Assembly (NCBI GenBank): GCA_017517325.1
Contig: JAFWZW010000010.1
Coordinates: 1 to 64,000, forward strand
Direction of reading: 5' to 3'
From: Clostridia bacterium
GTDB lineage: Bacteria; Bacillota; Clostridia; Oscillospirales; SIG627
Length of the DNA stretch: 64,000 nt
The notes below the pieces were generated by a model that did no database searches, was not told where the DNA came from, and saw only the letters and a program-made list of their open reading frames with translations. Every line of letters begins with the position of its first letter. Position 1 is the stretch's first letter. This document shows, in pieces, positions 14,407-21,794 of this stretch. A program made the position numbers and the translations under genes.

Positions 14407-15372
14407 TTATTGCCAAAGTCGCGCGGCGTTGTTATAAAACAGATCCTCAATATCCCTTGAGGAAAGATCCTGCAGAATGCAGGCCTGACGAAGGGCGTAA
14501 AGCCCTTCCGTGGCAACGTGCCAGGAACGAAGATCCGTTTTGGATACGAAATTTTTAAGATCCCGCTCTCCGATCCAGTAAAAGCGATCTGCAAGGGAGA
14601 TGGCCTTTCCTGCCAGAAGAGAAATGGGGTAATCCGTTCCCCACATACAGCGAGAAACACCGCAGGTCTTCAGAACGTACTGAAGAGATGGAGATTCGCA
14701 GATGCCGGAAAAATCAAACCATACGTTTTCAAGATCCTTCAACTCATCCACCGTATCAAACACGGTCCAAGAGGCAAAGCTTCTGGCGGCGTGAGCCAGG
14801 ATCAGCTTGGCATTGGGATACTGTTTTGCCTTCTCCTTCACGTAGTTTCGGTTATCGGGATCCGCAAGGGCGCCGTCCTTCACCAGATGGAGGGTGATCA
14901 CAAGACCCCTTTGATCCGCCACCTCCCAGGCACCTTCGGGCAGGTACTCTTCAACAGAAGCGTTGAAGGTATCGGAGCGACGAGCGAATACGTGGTAGCA
15001 CTTAAGCCCGCGGAAGGCAGGGTGGATCAGCCTTTTTGCAACGTCCTCTGCCGTATCCTCAGGGAGCACCTGCACCTCTGCCACGCACCCGGGGTTTTCC
15101 TCCATTTGAGCGGCAAGGAAGGAAAGAGACTTTTCCATTTCCGCAGGCTCCGCAAGAAACCTTCCCGGGTGAACGATGGCGTTGCACCGAACGGGACGGC
15201 CGCAGTAAAGAGGAGCGGTATCCAAAAAATAATCCTTCAGAGTGGTATGCCCTCCCCCGGTATTCTTGTTGTGGCTGATGTGCATATGCGCATCAAAAAG
15301 ACGATGGGGCAAAAAATCCTCAAGCCTTTTGGCAGCTTCTAAATCGTACGGATTCAGCACGTAATCTTTCAT
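14407..15372 (-). CDS. Amidohydrolase-family metal-dependent hydrolase
   Basis: A 321-residue TIM-barrel hydrolase of the amidohydrolase 2 type. The first-strand metal motif HxH is seen in RLFDAHMHISHN near residue 30; AKLILAHAARSFA supplies the later histidine; and WGTDYPISLL near the C-terminus has the aspartate typical of this family. Relatives hydrolyse or decarboxylate small carboxylated rings or lactones; the substrate here is unknown. It is monocistronic, convergent with the ligA operon and divergent from the leucine-rich-repeat gene. GAAAGGATG upstream of the ATG serves as ribosome binding site. Confidence 0.8.
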   Translation of the reverse strand: MKDYVLNPYDLEAAKRLEDFLPHRLFDAHMHISHNKNTGGGHTTLKDYFLDTAPLYCGRPVRCNAIVHPGRFLAEPAEMEKSLSFLAAQMEENPGCVAEVQVLPEDTAEDVAKRLIHPAFRGLKCYHVFARRSDTFNASVEEYLPEGAWEVADQRGLVITLHLVKDGALADPDNRNYVKEKAKQYPNAKLILAHAARSFASWTVFDTVDELKDLENVWFDFSGICESPSLQYVLKTCGVSRCMWGTDYPISLLAGKAISLADRFYWIGERDLKNFVSKTDLRSWHVATEGLYALRQACILQDLSSRDIEDLFYNNAARLWQ

Positions 15373-15489
15373 AAAAACATCCTTTCGAGCTCCGAAGCGA
15401 TCAATTTGACCGTCTCCCTTTTTCAGTATATCACACTTTCCGTTTTTCTTCTATAGATTTAAGACAAAAAATACAAGCGATTTCCCATC

Positions 15490-15518
15490 TTGACTTTCCG
15501 GTGAGAATATTCTACAAT
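15490..15518 (+). promoter_or_regulatory. Sigma-A promoter of LRR-dockerin gene
   Basis: TTGACT (15490-15495), 17-base spacer, TACAAT (15513-15518), followed by an AAAGGAG ribosome binding site before the ATG at 15560. Confidence 0.7.
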
Positions 15519-15559
15519 ATATAGTAACTGTAACAAAAAAACAAAGCAAAGGAGTTTTT

Positions 15560-16774
15560 ATGAAAAAACGTTTTCGCTTTTTTTCTGCCCTTTTGGCAGC
15601 TCTGCTCTTGTTTCTTCCCCTCTCCCCCTTAACGGGCGGCCCCTTTGGGGGAATCAGGGCCGTTGCCGCCGGATCCTCCGGCTCCTGTACGTGGAGAATG
15701 CTCGGCCCTATTCTTTACATTGAAGGCAGCGGCGCAATGGCAAATTATTCGCCTATTAACCCTACCCCCTGGGGAACGAATTTCAGTCACGTTAACGTTA
15801 GCGAAGGGGTCACCGTCATTGGAGAATACGCCTTCGCAGGAAGTAATTTGGGTTCTGTTACCCTCCCCCTCTCTCTTTCCACCATTGGCGCCCATGCCTT
15901 TGAAAACTGCACCAGTTTTTCTTCGTTCCCTCTCGCCGCCACCGCCGTTTCCAACATTGGCGATTACGCCTTCTACGGCTGCACCGCCCTGCCTTCCCTT
16001 GCGGAGCTGCCCGAAACCGTTCAAACCATCGGCGATCACGCCTTCGGCGGCTGTACTGCATTGAGAATGATCTCCATCCCCGAGACTTTGGAGACCGTTT
16101 TCCCCACCGCTTTTATCGGCTGCACTGCCCTGACCCAGATCTCCGTAGATGAAGCAAACCCGCGCTTTTCCGATACGGATGGCATTTTGATGAACCGCGA
16201 TAAGACTGCGCTTCTCTGTTACCCCGCAGGCAAAACGGATGCCAACTATAACGTTCCCGCTACCGTTACCGTCATCGGGGAAAACGCCGTTCAAAGCAGT
16301 ACCCTGAAGAGCGTCTTTCTCTCTGCAAACGTCACCACCGTTGAAAAAGCAGCCTTTCAGGACTGCACCGCCCTTACCGACGTATACTTTGCCGGTACCG
16401 CACAGGAATGGGAGGAGGTTTCGGTAGCATCGCAGAATTCGCCCCTTTTGGGCGCCACTATGCACTTTAACCATTGCCCCGCCGCAGGGGACGGAAACCA
16501 CCGTTTTGAGCAAGGCTCCGACGTCTGCGCATATTCCCGTTGCTCCTACAAGCGCACCCTCCCCCCCGTGCTGAAGGGAGATACCAACGGAAACGGAACC
16601 GTGGATAGTGACGACGCCATCTACCTCCTTTACAACACCCTCTTGGGCGAAGCTCGCTACCCCTTGAATCAGCCCTGTGATTTCAACGCAGACGGTAGCG
16701 TTAACAGTGACGACGCCATCTACCTCCTTTACAACACCCTCTTGGGAGGCGAGCGTTACCCTCTGAAAACCTGA
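15560..16774 (+). CDS. Secreted BspA-type leucine-rich-repeat protein with C-terminal dockerin
   Basis: A 404-residue exported protein. Residues 1 to about 37 form a signal peptide (MKKRFRFFSALLAALLLFLPLSPL...). Residues about 75-290 hold BspA/LRR_5-type repeats, each with an IGxxAFxxCTAL unit (IGAHAFENCTS, IGDYAFYGCTAL, IGDHAFGGCTAL). The last 65 residues contain two calcium-binding loops, GDTNGNGTVDSDDAIYLLYN and CDFNADGSVNSDDAIYLLYN, the pattern of a type I dockerin. A dockerin implies docking to a cohesin-bearing scaffold on the cell or another protein; no cohesin gene is in this window. Monocistronic, with its own promoter and terminator. LRR ligand is unknown. Confidence 0.88.
   Translation: MKKRFRFFSALLAALLLFLPLSPLTGGPFGGIRAVAAGSSGSCTWRMLGPILYIEGSGAMANYSPINPTPWGTNFSHVNVSEGVTVIGEYAFAGSNLGSVTLPLSLSTIGAHAFENCTSFSSFPLAATAVSNIGDYAFYGCTALPSLAELPETVQTIGDHAFGGCTALRMISIPETLETVFPTAFIGCTALTQISVDEANPRFSDTDGILMNRDKTALLCYPAGKTDANYNVPATVTVIGENAVQSSTLKSVFLSANVTTVEKAAFQDCTALTDVYFAGTAQEWEEVSVASQNSPLLGATMHFNHCPAAGDGNHRFEQGSDVCAYSRCSYKRTLPPVLKGDTNGNGTVDSDDAIYLLYNTLLGEARYPLNQPCDFNADGSVNSDDAIYLLYNTLLGGERYPLKT
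16607..16746 (+). repeat. Two identical 41-base dockerin repeats, 99 bases apart
   Basis: Bases 16607-16647 and 16706-16746 are the same 41-base sequence (beginning AGTGACGACGCCATCTACCT), encoding both SDDAIYLLYNTLLG halves of the dockerin. Identity at synonymous positions points to recent duplication or gene conversion within the gene. Confidence 0.9.
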
Positions 16775-16788
16775 AGCAAAAAAAGAAT

Positions 16789-16828
16789 AAAGGCTATGTT
16801 CTCATTTTTGAGAGCGTAGCCTTTTTTA
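16789..16828. terminator. Bidirectional intrinsic terminator
   Basis: AAAGGCTA ... TAGCCTTT stem with an inner CTCA/TGAG pairing, followed by TTTTTT on the plus strand; on the minus strand the return arm ends in TTTATTC. It lies between the convergent LRR-dockerin and flavin reductase genes. Confidence 0.8.
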
Positions 16829-16835
16829 TTTGAGT

Positions 16836-17396
16836 TTATTTGAGTTTCAGACCGTCTGAAAAAGCGGCGCCAACCTTTTCTCCCAGAGCGTAATAGCCGT
16901 GTCCGCAGGGGTCGTATACGATGGGGCGCAGCTTCTTTGGATCTACCTTTCCCTTTTCATCCAGTACCGAATCCGAAGCAGAAACGTTGACGATCTCCCC
17001 CACCAGTCGGCAGGTCTGATCATCGTAGGAGCGCACGCGGCACTCCATAGCCATAGGAAGCTGGCAGATCAACGGCGCATCCACCCATTCGCTCTTTTCC
17101 GCAGTAAAGCCCGCTCTTTGGAACTTATCCGAAACCTCATTGGCAGAAACGATACCCACGTAATCACAGGGGATCACCTGACTTTCCACCGCAAAGCTGA
17201 CGGTGAAGGCACCACGCTTCAGGATATTTGCCATCGTCTTGTGAGATGAATCCACGCAAACGGTGATCTCATCCTCCTCACTGATCCCGCCCCAAGCAGC
17301 GTTCATCGCGTCAGGCACCCCATTTTCGTCGTAGCTACCTAAGATCAGAACCGGCATCGGGTACATCCAGGGCTTCGGGCCAAAATTTTTTCTCAT
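16836..17396 (-). CDS. Flavin reductase-like FMN-binding domain protein
   Basis: A 186-residue split-barrel flavoprotein of the flavin reductase (DIM6/NTAB) family. Family signs: the opening KPWMYPMPVLILGSYDENG, the NAAWGGISEEDEITVCVDSSHKT segment that binds FMN, and NILKRGAFTVSFA. Relatives reduce flavins for partner oxygenases or bind FMN as stand-alone reductases; in strict anaerobes the role is usually unknown. It has an AAAGGAG site and is the last gene of an azlC-azlD-hydrolase-flavin reductase run, 12 bases after the metallo-beta-lactamase gene. Confidence 0.88.
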   Translation of the reverse strand: MRKNFGPKPWMYPMPVLILGSYDENGVPDAMNAAWGGISEEDEITVCVDSSHKTMANILKRGAFTVSFAVESQVIPCDYVGIVSANEVSDKFQRAGFTAEKSEWVDAPLICQLPMAMECRVRSYDDQTCRLVGEIVNVSASDSVLDEKGKVDPKKLRPIVYDPCGHGYYALGEKVGAAFSDGLKLK

Positions 17397-17408
17397 TTTT
17401 CTTCTCCT

Positions 17409-18185
17409 TTATAGCTTGATCGTATCGCCGCCCGCCAAATAATGGAGGCGCGGCAAGGTCTTTTTCATCCATCGGTACTGCTCCGTACCCGTGCAATGGC
17501 AGGTGTAATATTCCGTATCGTAAGCGGCAAGGGTCTCGGAAAGCGCCGTCAATTCTTCGTCAAGGGGGTAAGATGAAAGGTGAAAGCCACCTATAAAAAT
17601 ATCAGGGCGGAACCAATCCATCACGTTTAAGATCCCCTTATGGGAGCAACCGCTGAAAAGCACCCGCTTCCCATCTTCCTCCACCAAAAGGTAGATCTCG
17701 TGGTCAAAATCATCAGGCGCATGCCCCTCATCCTTCATCACCGTAAGCTCCGGACTTAAAAAGGGGAAGACGTTCTTCCGCCCTTGGGAGCAAAATACGG
17801 TCATACCCGGGAGAGGGTGAGATCCATTTTCAGCAAGATGAAAACGGGGATTGCCCCGCAAATCAGGATCTAAACCGATATACCGTTCAGGCCCGTGATA
17901 GTGGGGCTCAAAGGCCTTGGGGTGCACGCATACGGGAGATATGGAATTGATTTCTAAAAAACGCCCAAGCCCGCCGCCGTGGTCGTAATGCCCGTGGGAA
18001 AGAACGGCAAACTCCACCTTCTTCAGATCCAACCCCAAAAGGGTAGCATTCTCCGCAAACAAGCCGCTTTGCCCCGCATCGAACAGGATGCTTCGCCCAC
18101 GAATTTCGATCAGCAATGAGAGCCCGTGCTCAGCCCCAAGCCCCTTCCTTGCCGCGGTATTTTCCACCAAAGCCGTCACTTGCAT
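17409..18185 (-). CDS. Metallo-beta-lactamase-fold hydrolase
   Basis: A 258-residue MBL-fold protein with the metal motif SHGHYDHGGG, a further SGCSHKGILN histidine site and CHCTG near the end. This set resembles the subgroup annotated as 7,8-dihydropterin-6-methyl-4-(beta-D-ribofuranosyl)-aminobenzene-5'-phosphate synthase-like (archaeal MptA-pathway) proteins, whose true bacterial substrates are largely unknown. The frame is open to 18368, but that extension overlaps azlD; AAAGGAGT sits just before ATG 18185 (MQVTALVENTAARKG), the start used. It lies 20 bases after azlD and 12 before the flavin reductase. Confidence 0.87.
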   Translation of the reverse strand: MQVTALVENTAARKGLGAEHGLSLLIEIRGRSILFDAGQSGLFAENATLLGLDLKKVEFAVLSHGHYDHGGGLGRFLEINSISPVCVHPKAFEPHYHGPERYIGLDPDLRGNPRFHLAENGSHPLPGMTVFCSQGRKNVFPFLSPELTVMKDEGHAPDDFDHEIYLLVEEDGKRVLFSGCSHKGILNVMDWFRPDIFIGGFHLSSYPLDEELTALSETLAAYDTEYYTCHCTGTEQYRWMKKTLPRLHYLAGGDTIKL

Positions 18186-18205
18186 AGTCATACTCCTTTT
18201 TCGAA

Positions 18206-18532
18206 TCATATAAATACCGTTTGCACCAGGATCATATAGAAAACCGTACCGCCTAAAATACTTACAAGGGTATTGCGCCGCCACAAATGAAGCCCGATCA
18301 CCACGGCGCAGGCGATCACCTCCGGCAGAAACCCCGAAAGGTGCGTTACCTCCACGCCCTTCAAGCAATAGACTACCAGCATTCCCATGATCGCGGAAGG
18401 AAGCGCCCGTCCAAGCTTTAAGACCCAGCGGGGCGTTTTTCGCTCACCACCCCAGATCCAGAAGGGCAGAAAGCGGGTCAGCGCCGTCACCAGCGCGATC
18501 ACGACAATGATCCCTGCACTATGCCAATCCAT
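18206..18532 (-). CDS. azlD: Branched-chain amino acid exporter small subunit, AzlD family
   Basis: A 108-residue protein with about four membrane segments (GIIVVIALVTALTRFLPFWIW, LPSAIMGMLVVYCL, VIACAVVIGLHLW, LVSILGGTVFYMIL). The TRFLPFWIWG start and the ALPSAIMGML segment are typical of AzlD. With AzlC it forms a two-part membrane exporter of branched-chain amino acids or analogues. Its start overlaps the end of azlC by 14 bases, indicating translational coupling. Confidence 0.9.
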   Translation of the reverse strand: MDWHSAGIIVVIALVTALTRFLPFWIWGGERKTPRWVLKLGRALPSAIMGMLVVYCLKGVEVTHLSGFLPEVIACAVVIGLHLWRRNTLVSILGGTVFYMILVQTVFI

Positions 18533-19208
18533 CTTCTTCCTCCTCCCTTTTCAGCAAAAGAAAAAGCGTGATGACCAGCATCGCCGGAATCAAGAAGCCT
18601 TCGCTTCCAAATATGATCAAGCAAGCTGCCGAGCCCAAGACCCCAACCAAAGCGGGCAGATGGTTTTTCATAGAGAGCCATTGCTCCACGAACACCGTCA
18701 AAAACAGCGCCGTCAGGGCAAAATCAATGCCGCGGCTGTCAAATTGCACCAGCTTCCCTACCAGCGCCCCAAAAAGGGAGCCCGTGACCCAATATACGTG
18801 GTCAAACAAGGAAACCAGCAATGCGTAATCCCGCTGACGTTCAGGCGCCACGCCCTTTCCATCGCGGCAGACCAGAGAGTAGGTCTCATCGGTCAAAGCA
18901 AAGATCAAATAAGCCTTGCGCCGCCCCACACCGCGGTACCGCTCCAGCATCGAAATGCCGTAAAAAATGTGCCTGGCATTGACCATCAGCGTAGTCAGCG
19001 CCGCCGTCAGAAAGGATGCCCCGCCGGTCAAAAGTCCAATGGCGGCATATTGCATAGAGCCGGCATAGATCAGACCGCTCATAAGAAAAGCCGTTAAAAG
19101 CCCGAAGCCGTTGGCGTACAGCACGATGCCAAAGCCAAAGCCCAAAACCAGATAGCCAGTCATCACAGGCACCGTATCGAAAAACGCCCTCTTCGCCGTC
19201 TGCCTCAT
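18519..19208 (-). CDS. azlC: Branched-chain amino acid exporter large subunit, AzlC family
   Basis: A 229-residue polytopic membrane protein with the AzlC hallmarks: TVPVMTGYLVLGFGFGIVLY, YAGSMQYAAIGLL, and the loop NARHIFYGISMLERYRG followed by DETYSL. It is the large subunit of an AzlCD-type exporter (known examples export leucine or 4-azaleucine). A GTG four codons upstream (19220) is possible, but GGTGGGGAG lies directly before ATG 19208, which is preferred. First gene of the azlC-azlD-MBL-flavin reductase run. Confidence 0.92.
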   Translation of the reverse strand: MRQTAKRAFFDTVPVMTGYLVLGFGFGIVLYANGFGLLTAFLMSGLIYAGSMQYAAIGLLTGGASFLTAALTTLMVNARHIFYGISMLERYRGVGRRKAYLIFALTDETYSLVCRDGKGVAPERQRDYALLVSLFDHVYWVTGSLFGALVGKLVQFDSRGIDFALTALFLTVFVEQWLSMKNHLPALVGVLGSAACLIIFGSEGFLIPAMLVITLFLLLKREEEEDGLA

Positions 19209-19266
19209 ACCGCTCCCCACCTTTTTTCGTTTTTCCCATCATACCACATCAGCCCCAAAACCGCAA

Positions 19267-19302
19267 CAAAAAACTCCTTGAAGAAGAAAACCTTCAAGGA
19301 GT
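19267..19302 (-). terminator. Intrinsic terminator of tRNA-Ser
   Basis: Minus strand ACTCCTTGAAG, seven-base loop, CTTCAAGGAGT, then TTTTTTG, directly after the encoded CCA end of the tRNA. Confidence 0.9.
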
Positions 19303-19305
19303 CCT

Positions 19306-19394
19306 TGGCGCAGAGAGTGGGATTCGAACCCACGTGTGATTGCTCACAAACTGATTTCGAGTCAGCCCCGTTATGACCACTTCGATATCTCTGC
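19306..19394 (-). tRNA. tRNA-Ser (anticodon CGA)
   Basis: An 89-base class II tRNA on the minus strand. The acceptor stem GCAGAGA pairs with TCTCTGC, followed by G and an encoded CCA. The anticodon arm has the loop CTCGAAA, giving anticodon CGA, which reads UCG serine codons. The T arm contains GGTTCGAATCC, and the long variable arm (GTGAGCAATCAC) is characteristic of tRNA-Ser. An intrinsic terminator follows immediately. Confidence 0.95.
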
Positions 19395-19444
19395 ATCTAT
19401 GTTAAACTCAATTCAGAGCATAACAAGCTATTCAATTTTTATCG

Positions 19445-19621
19445 AACGGGGAGCCCCGTTATGACCTTTTGCGGTGCCCGAAATTTTTTAACACTGCCGT
19501 GTAAAAATTTCGACCGCGGCAACTCCTTTTTGCTCCCTTCATCCGCCACCGGCGGCGGTCGCAAACGTCCCCACTTCGATACGTCTCCGTATGTAGGCTC
19601 CTCTATTGTAAAACGGGGAGC
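19445..19621. repeat. Repeat-like element carrying split pieces of tRNA-Ser
   Basis: Bases 19452-19466 repeat the 15-base AGCCCCGTTATGACC of the neighbouring tRNA (19364-19378), and 19571-19581 repeat the next 11 bases, CCACTTCGATA (19377-19387). In the tRNA these are contiguous; here they are separated by about 104 bases. That insert has near-complementary ends (TTTGCG...CGCAAA) and an internal inverted repeat around 19489-19521. The direct repeat AACGGGGAGC flanks the block (19445-19454 and 19612-19621). A 72-codon minus-strand frame crosses it, with no recognisable family. Probably a small non-coding mobile or extragenic repeat that captured tRNA sequence; not identified further. Confidence 0.55.
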
Positions 19622-19653
19622 GATGAATAGTTTACCACAAGGAGGTGGGGTTG

Positions 19654-21084
19654 TCAAATCTTTTTTCTTGGGGAGCGGGAGTGGGCGGACATACTTTGGA
19701 AAAAACGTTTCGTTTCGGCACAGACGGTACGGGAAAGGGCAAAGAGGGCGATAAAATTGGGAATTGCCATCAGGGCGTTAAAGACGTCGGAGATGGCCCA
19801 GATGGGCTCCATGGCAAGAAGCGCGCCCAAGGCGGCACAGATCACGAACAAAGGACGATAAAGAGCGGCGCCTATGCTTCCCCATAGGAAGGCGGCACAA
19901 CGGGCACCGTAGAGGGACCAGCCAAGGAGCGTGGAAAAGGCAAAAAGAGCAAGGCTCCCCCCAATGAAAAGAAGAGAAAAGCGCCCGCCGAACACGGTTG
20001 CAAGAGCATCGGTAATAAGGGTAGCATCCGGTGAGGGGTGAGAAAAGATATGCTCCATAGGCAAGGCCGCCAGAATGGTGATGCCGGTGAGGGAGCAGAT
20101 GACCAGCGTATCCACAAATACCTCGAAAATTCCCAAAAAGCCCTGACGCACGGGGTCGTCGGTTTCCGCATTTGCGTGGGCGATGGCCGCGGAGCCAAGG
20201 CCTGCTTCGTTGGAAAAAGCGCTTCGCTTTAAGCCCCATTCCAAGGCAGTTTTGAAGCCGATCCCCGCGCCTGCCCCTAAAAGAGCCTCTTTTCCGAAGG
20301 CAGAGCGGATCACGGTGCAAAAGACCCACGGAAGGCGTTGGCGGTGACAAAGGATCACCCAAAGGGCGCCTCCTGTGAAGGCGAGGCTGATAACGGGCAC
20401 CAAAAGCTCTGCCACCCGCCCAATGCGCTTGACGCCACCCAAAAGGGAGAACCCCAAAACCAAAGCAATGGCAAGGGCCACGCCTCGGGCAAGCCCCTGT
20501 TCCGCCGATTCCGAAAGAGGCCGAATGGATGCCGCCATTCCTCTCACCCCTGCAAAGACGCTGTTAGACTGGGCAAGGCACCCCATACCGAAGGAAGAAA
20601 GAAGGGCGAAAAGCGCAAAGAGGATCGCCAAGGGGCGAAAGGGCTTCCCCATTCCACGGAGGATGTAATACATCGGGCCCCCTTGCCACTCCCCTTTTTC
20701 ATCCCGCACGCGGAAGCGAATGGCAAGGACTACTTCAAAATATTTTATGATCATACCGAAAAAGGCCGCCACCCAAAGCCAAAAAAGGGCACCCGGCCCA
20801 CCAAGCGCCAAGGCCTGACAGGTACCCACGATACTCCCGGTACCCACGGTACCCGCCAAGGCGGTACAAAGAGCCTGAAAGGGCGAGACTCCGTCCCCAT
20901 GCGACTTCGATTTTTGAAAGAGGCGCCCCAAGGTTTCACGCAGGATCAAGGGGGCGCGAAGGAGCTGCATCCCTCGGGTTTGCAGGGTAAAACAAACACC
21001 GCCCAAAAGCACCAAGGGAATCAGGATCCCCTGCCAGAGAAATTGACAAAAGTCACCTGTAAAAAAGTCAAAAAATGCATTCAT
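19654..21084 (-). CDS. AGCS-family sodium:alanine/glycine symporter
   Basis: A 476-residue transporter with about eleven membrane helices, importing alanine or glycine with sodium. Family motifs: QALCTALAGTVGTGSIVGTCQAL (the AGCS signature near residue 80), YYILRGMG, and FSNEAGLGSAAIAHANAET near residue 300. The frame is open to 21129; MNAFFDFFTGDFCQF at 21084 is chosen because AAAGGGGGCGAG precedes it. It is divergent from an Lrp/AsnC regulator across a 201-base gap, so regulation by amino-acid-sensing Lrp is likely. The region downstream is the tRNA-fragment element. Confidence 0.92.
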   Translation of the reverse strand: MNAFFDFFTGDFCQFLWQGILIPLVLLGGVCFTLQTRGMQLLRAPLILRETLGRLFQKSKSHGDGVSPFQALCTALAGTVGTGSIVGTCQALALGGPGALFWLWVAAFFGMIIKYFEVVLAIRFRVRDEKGEWQGGPMYYILRGMGKPFRPLAILFALFALLSSFGMGCLAQSNSVFAGVRGMAASIRPLSESAEQGLARGVALAIALVLGFSLLGGVKRIGRVAELLVPVISLAFTGGALWVILCHRQRLPWVFCTVIRSAFGKEALLGAGAGIGFKTALEWGLKRSAFSNEAGLGSAAIAHANAETDDPVRQGFLGIFEVFVDTLVICSLTGITILAALPMEHIFSHPSPDATLITDALATVFGGRFSLLFIGGSLALFAFSTLLGWSLYGARCAAFLWGSIGAALYRPLFVICAALGALLAMEPIWAISDVFNALMAIPNFIALFALSRTVCAETKRFFQSMSAHSRSPRKKI

Positions 21085-21129
21085 TGGCTCGCCCCCTTTG
21101 CCACATTCTATGCAAAAAAAGAAAAGCAA

Positions 21130-21150
21130 ATTCCGAAAGATCTTCGGAAT
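21130..21150. promoter_or_regulatory. Inverted repeat, candidate Lrp operator
   Basis: ATTCCGAA and TTCGGAAT around a five-base AGATC centre, in the divergent gap between the AGCS symporter and the Lrp-type regulator. It lies about 50 bases upstream of the symporter start, where a regulator could act. Assignment to Lrp is inferred from position only. Confidence 0.45.
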
Positions 21151-21226
21151 CTACATTGTTTTTAAAAATAATTTTTGTCAGTGCCTTATTTCTTTCGAAA
21201 ATCAGGAATATTTTTTTGAATCATTC

Positions 21227-21256
21227 TTGACGGAGAAAACACATTTGTGCTATACT
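21227..21256 (+). promoter_or_regulatory. Sigma-A promoter of lrp-type gene
   Basis: TTGACG (21227-21232), 18-base spacer, TATACT (21251-21256), 30 bases before the ATG, with GAAGGGG as ribosome binding site. Confidence 0.7.
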
Positions 21257-21285
21257 GACCCCAAAGAAAACGAAGGGGAAAAACC

Positions 21286-21741
21286 ATGAATCTTGACTCA
21301 ATCGACATTCGCATTCTTTCGCTTCTCAAGGAAAACGCCCGCATCAAAGCCTCACAGATCAGCGAGATCGTAGGGCTTTCCGTTTCATCCGTCACAGAGC
21401 GGATCAAAAAGTTGGAGAAGGGCGGCGTGATCACCGGCTATACCGCGGTGATCGACCAAAAAAAGATCGGTAATAACGTTACCGCTTTAATGGAGGTATC
21501 CCTGGAACACCCCAAGTTTTACGATTCCTTTGCGGAAATGATCGAAAAGACCAAGTGCATCGTTTCCTGCTATTATATTTCAGGTGATTTTGATTTTATG
21601 ATGAAAATCCTCGCCCCTTCCGAAAAGTTAGAGGAGATCCACCGCGCCATCAAAAGCTTTCCCGGGGTATCGGGTACCCGCACCAACGTGGTGCTTAAAT
21701 CCATGAAAACGGGCGTCAGCCTCCTTCCGGATGAAAAATAA
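21286..21741 (+). CDS. Lrp/AsnC-family transcriptional regulator
   Basis: A 151-residue feast/famine regulator. The N-terminal winged helix-turn-helix is clear: LDSIDIRILSLLKENARIKASQISEIVGLSVSSVTERIKKLEKGGVI. A RAM ligand-binding domain follows (GNNVTALMEVSLEHP...CIVSCYYISGDFDFMMKILAP). Members bind amino acids and control transport or metabolism genes. Divergent transcription from the alanine/glycine symporter suggests that as a target. It ends at a strong terminator shared with the convergent DHHW gene. Confidence 0.93.
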   Translation: MNLDSIDIRILSLLKENARIKASQISEIVGLSVSSVTERIKKLEKGGVITGYTAVIDQKKIGNNVTALMEVSLEHPKFYDSFAEMIEKTKCIVSCYYISGDFDFMMKILAPSEKLEEIHRAIKSFPGVSGTRTNVVLKSMKTGVSLLPDEK

Positions 21742-21753
21742 AGAACTGTATAA

Positions 21754-21786
21754 AAGAAACCGCAGAAGACTCTGCGGTTTCTTTTT
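21754..21786. terminator. Bidirectional intrinsic terminator
   Basis: AGAAACCGCAGA, AGAC loop, TCTGCGGTTTCT, then TTTTT on plus and TTTTAT on minus. It separates the Lrp gene from the convergent DHHW gene. Confidence 0.9.
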
Positions 21787-21794
21787 GCTTAAGA

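Noticed and set aside
17409..18368. Longer start for the metallo-beta-lactamase protein
   Set aside because: The extra 61 codons overlap azlD out of frame and the ribosome binding site supports 18185.
19439..19657. 72-codon minus-strand frame across the tRNA-fragment element
   Set aside because: Coincides with a repeat-like non-coding block and has no recognisable domain; kept only as a note in the repeat entry.
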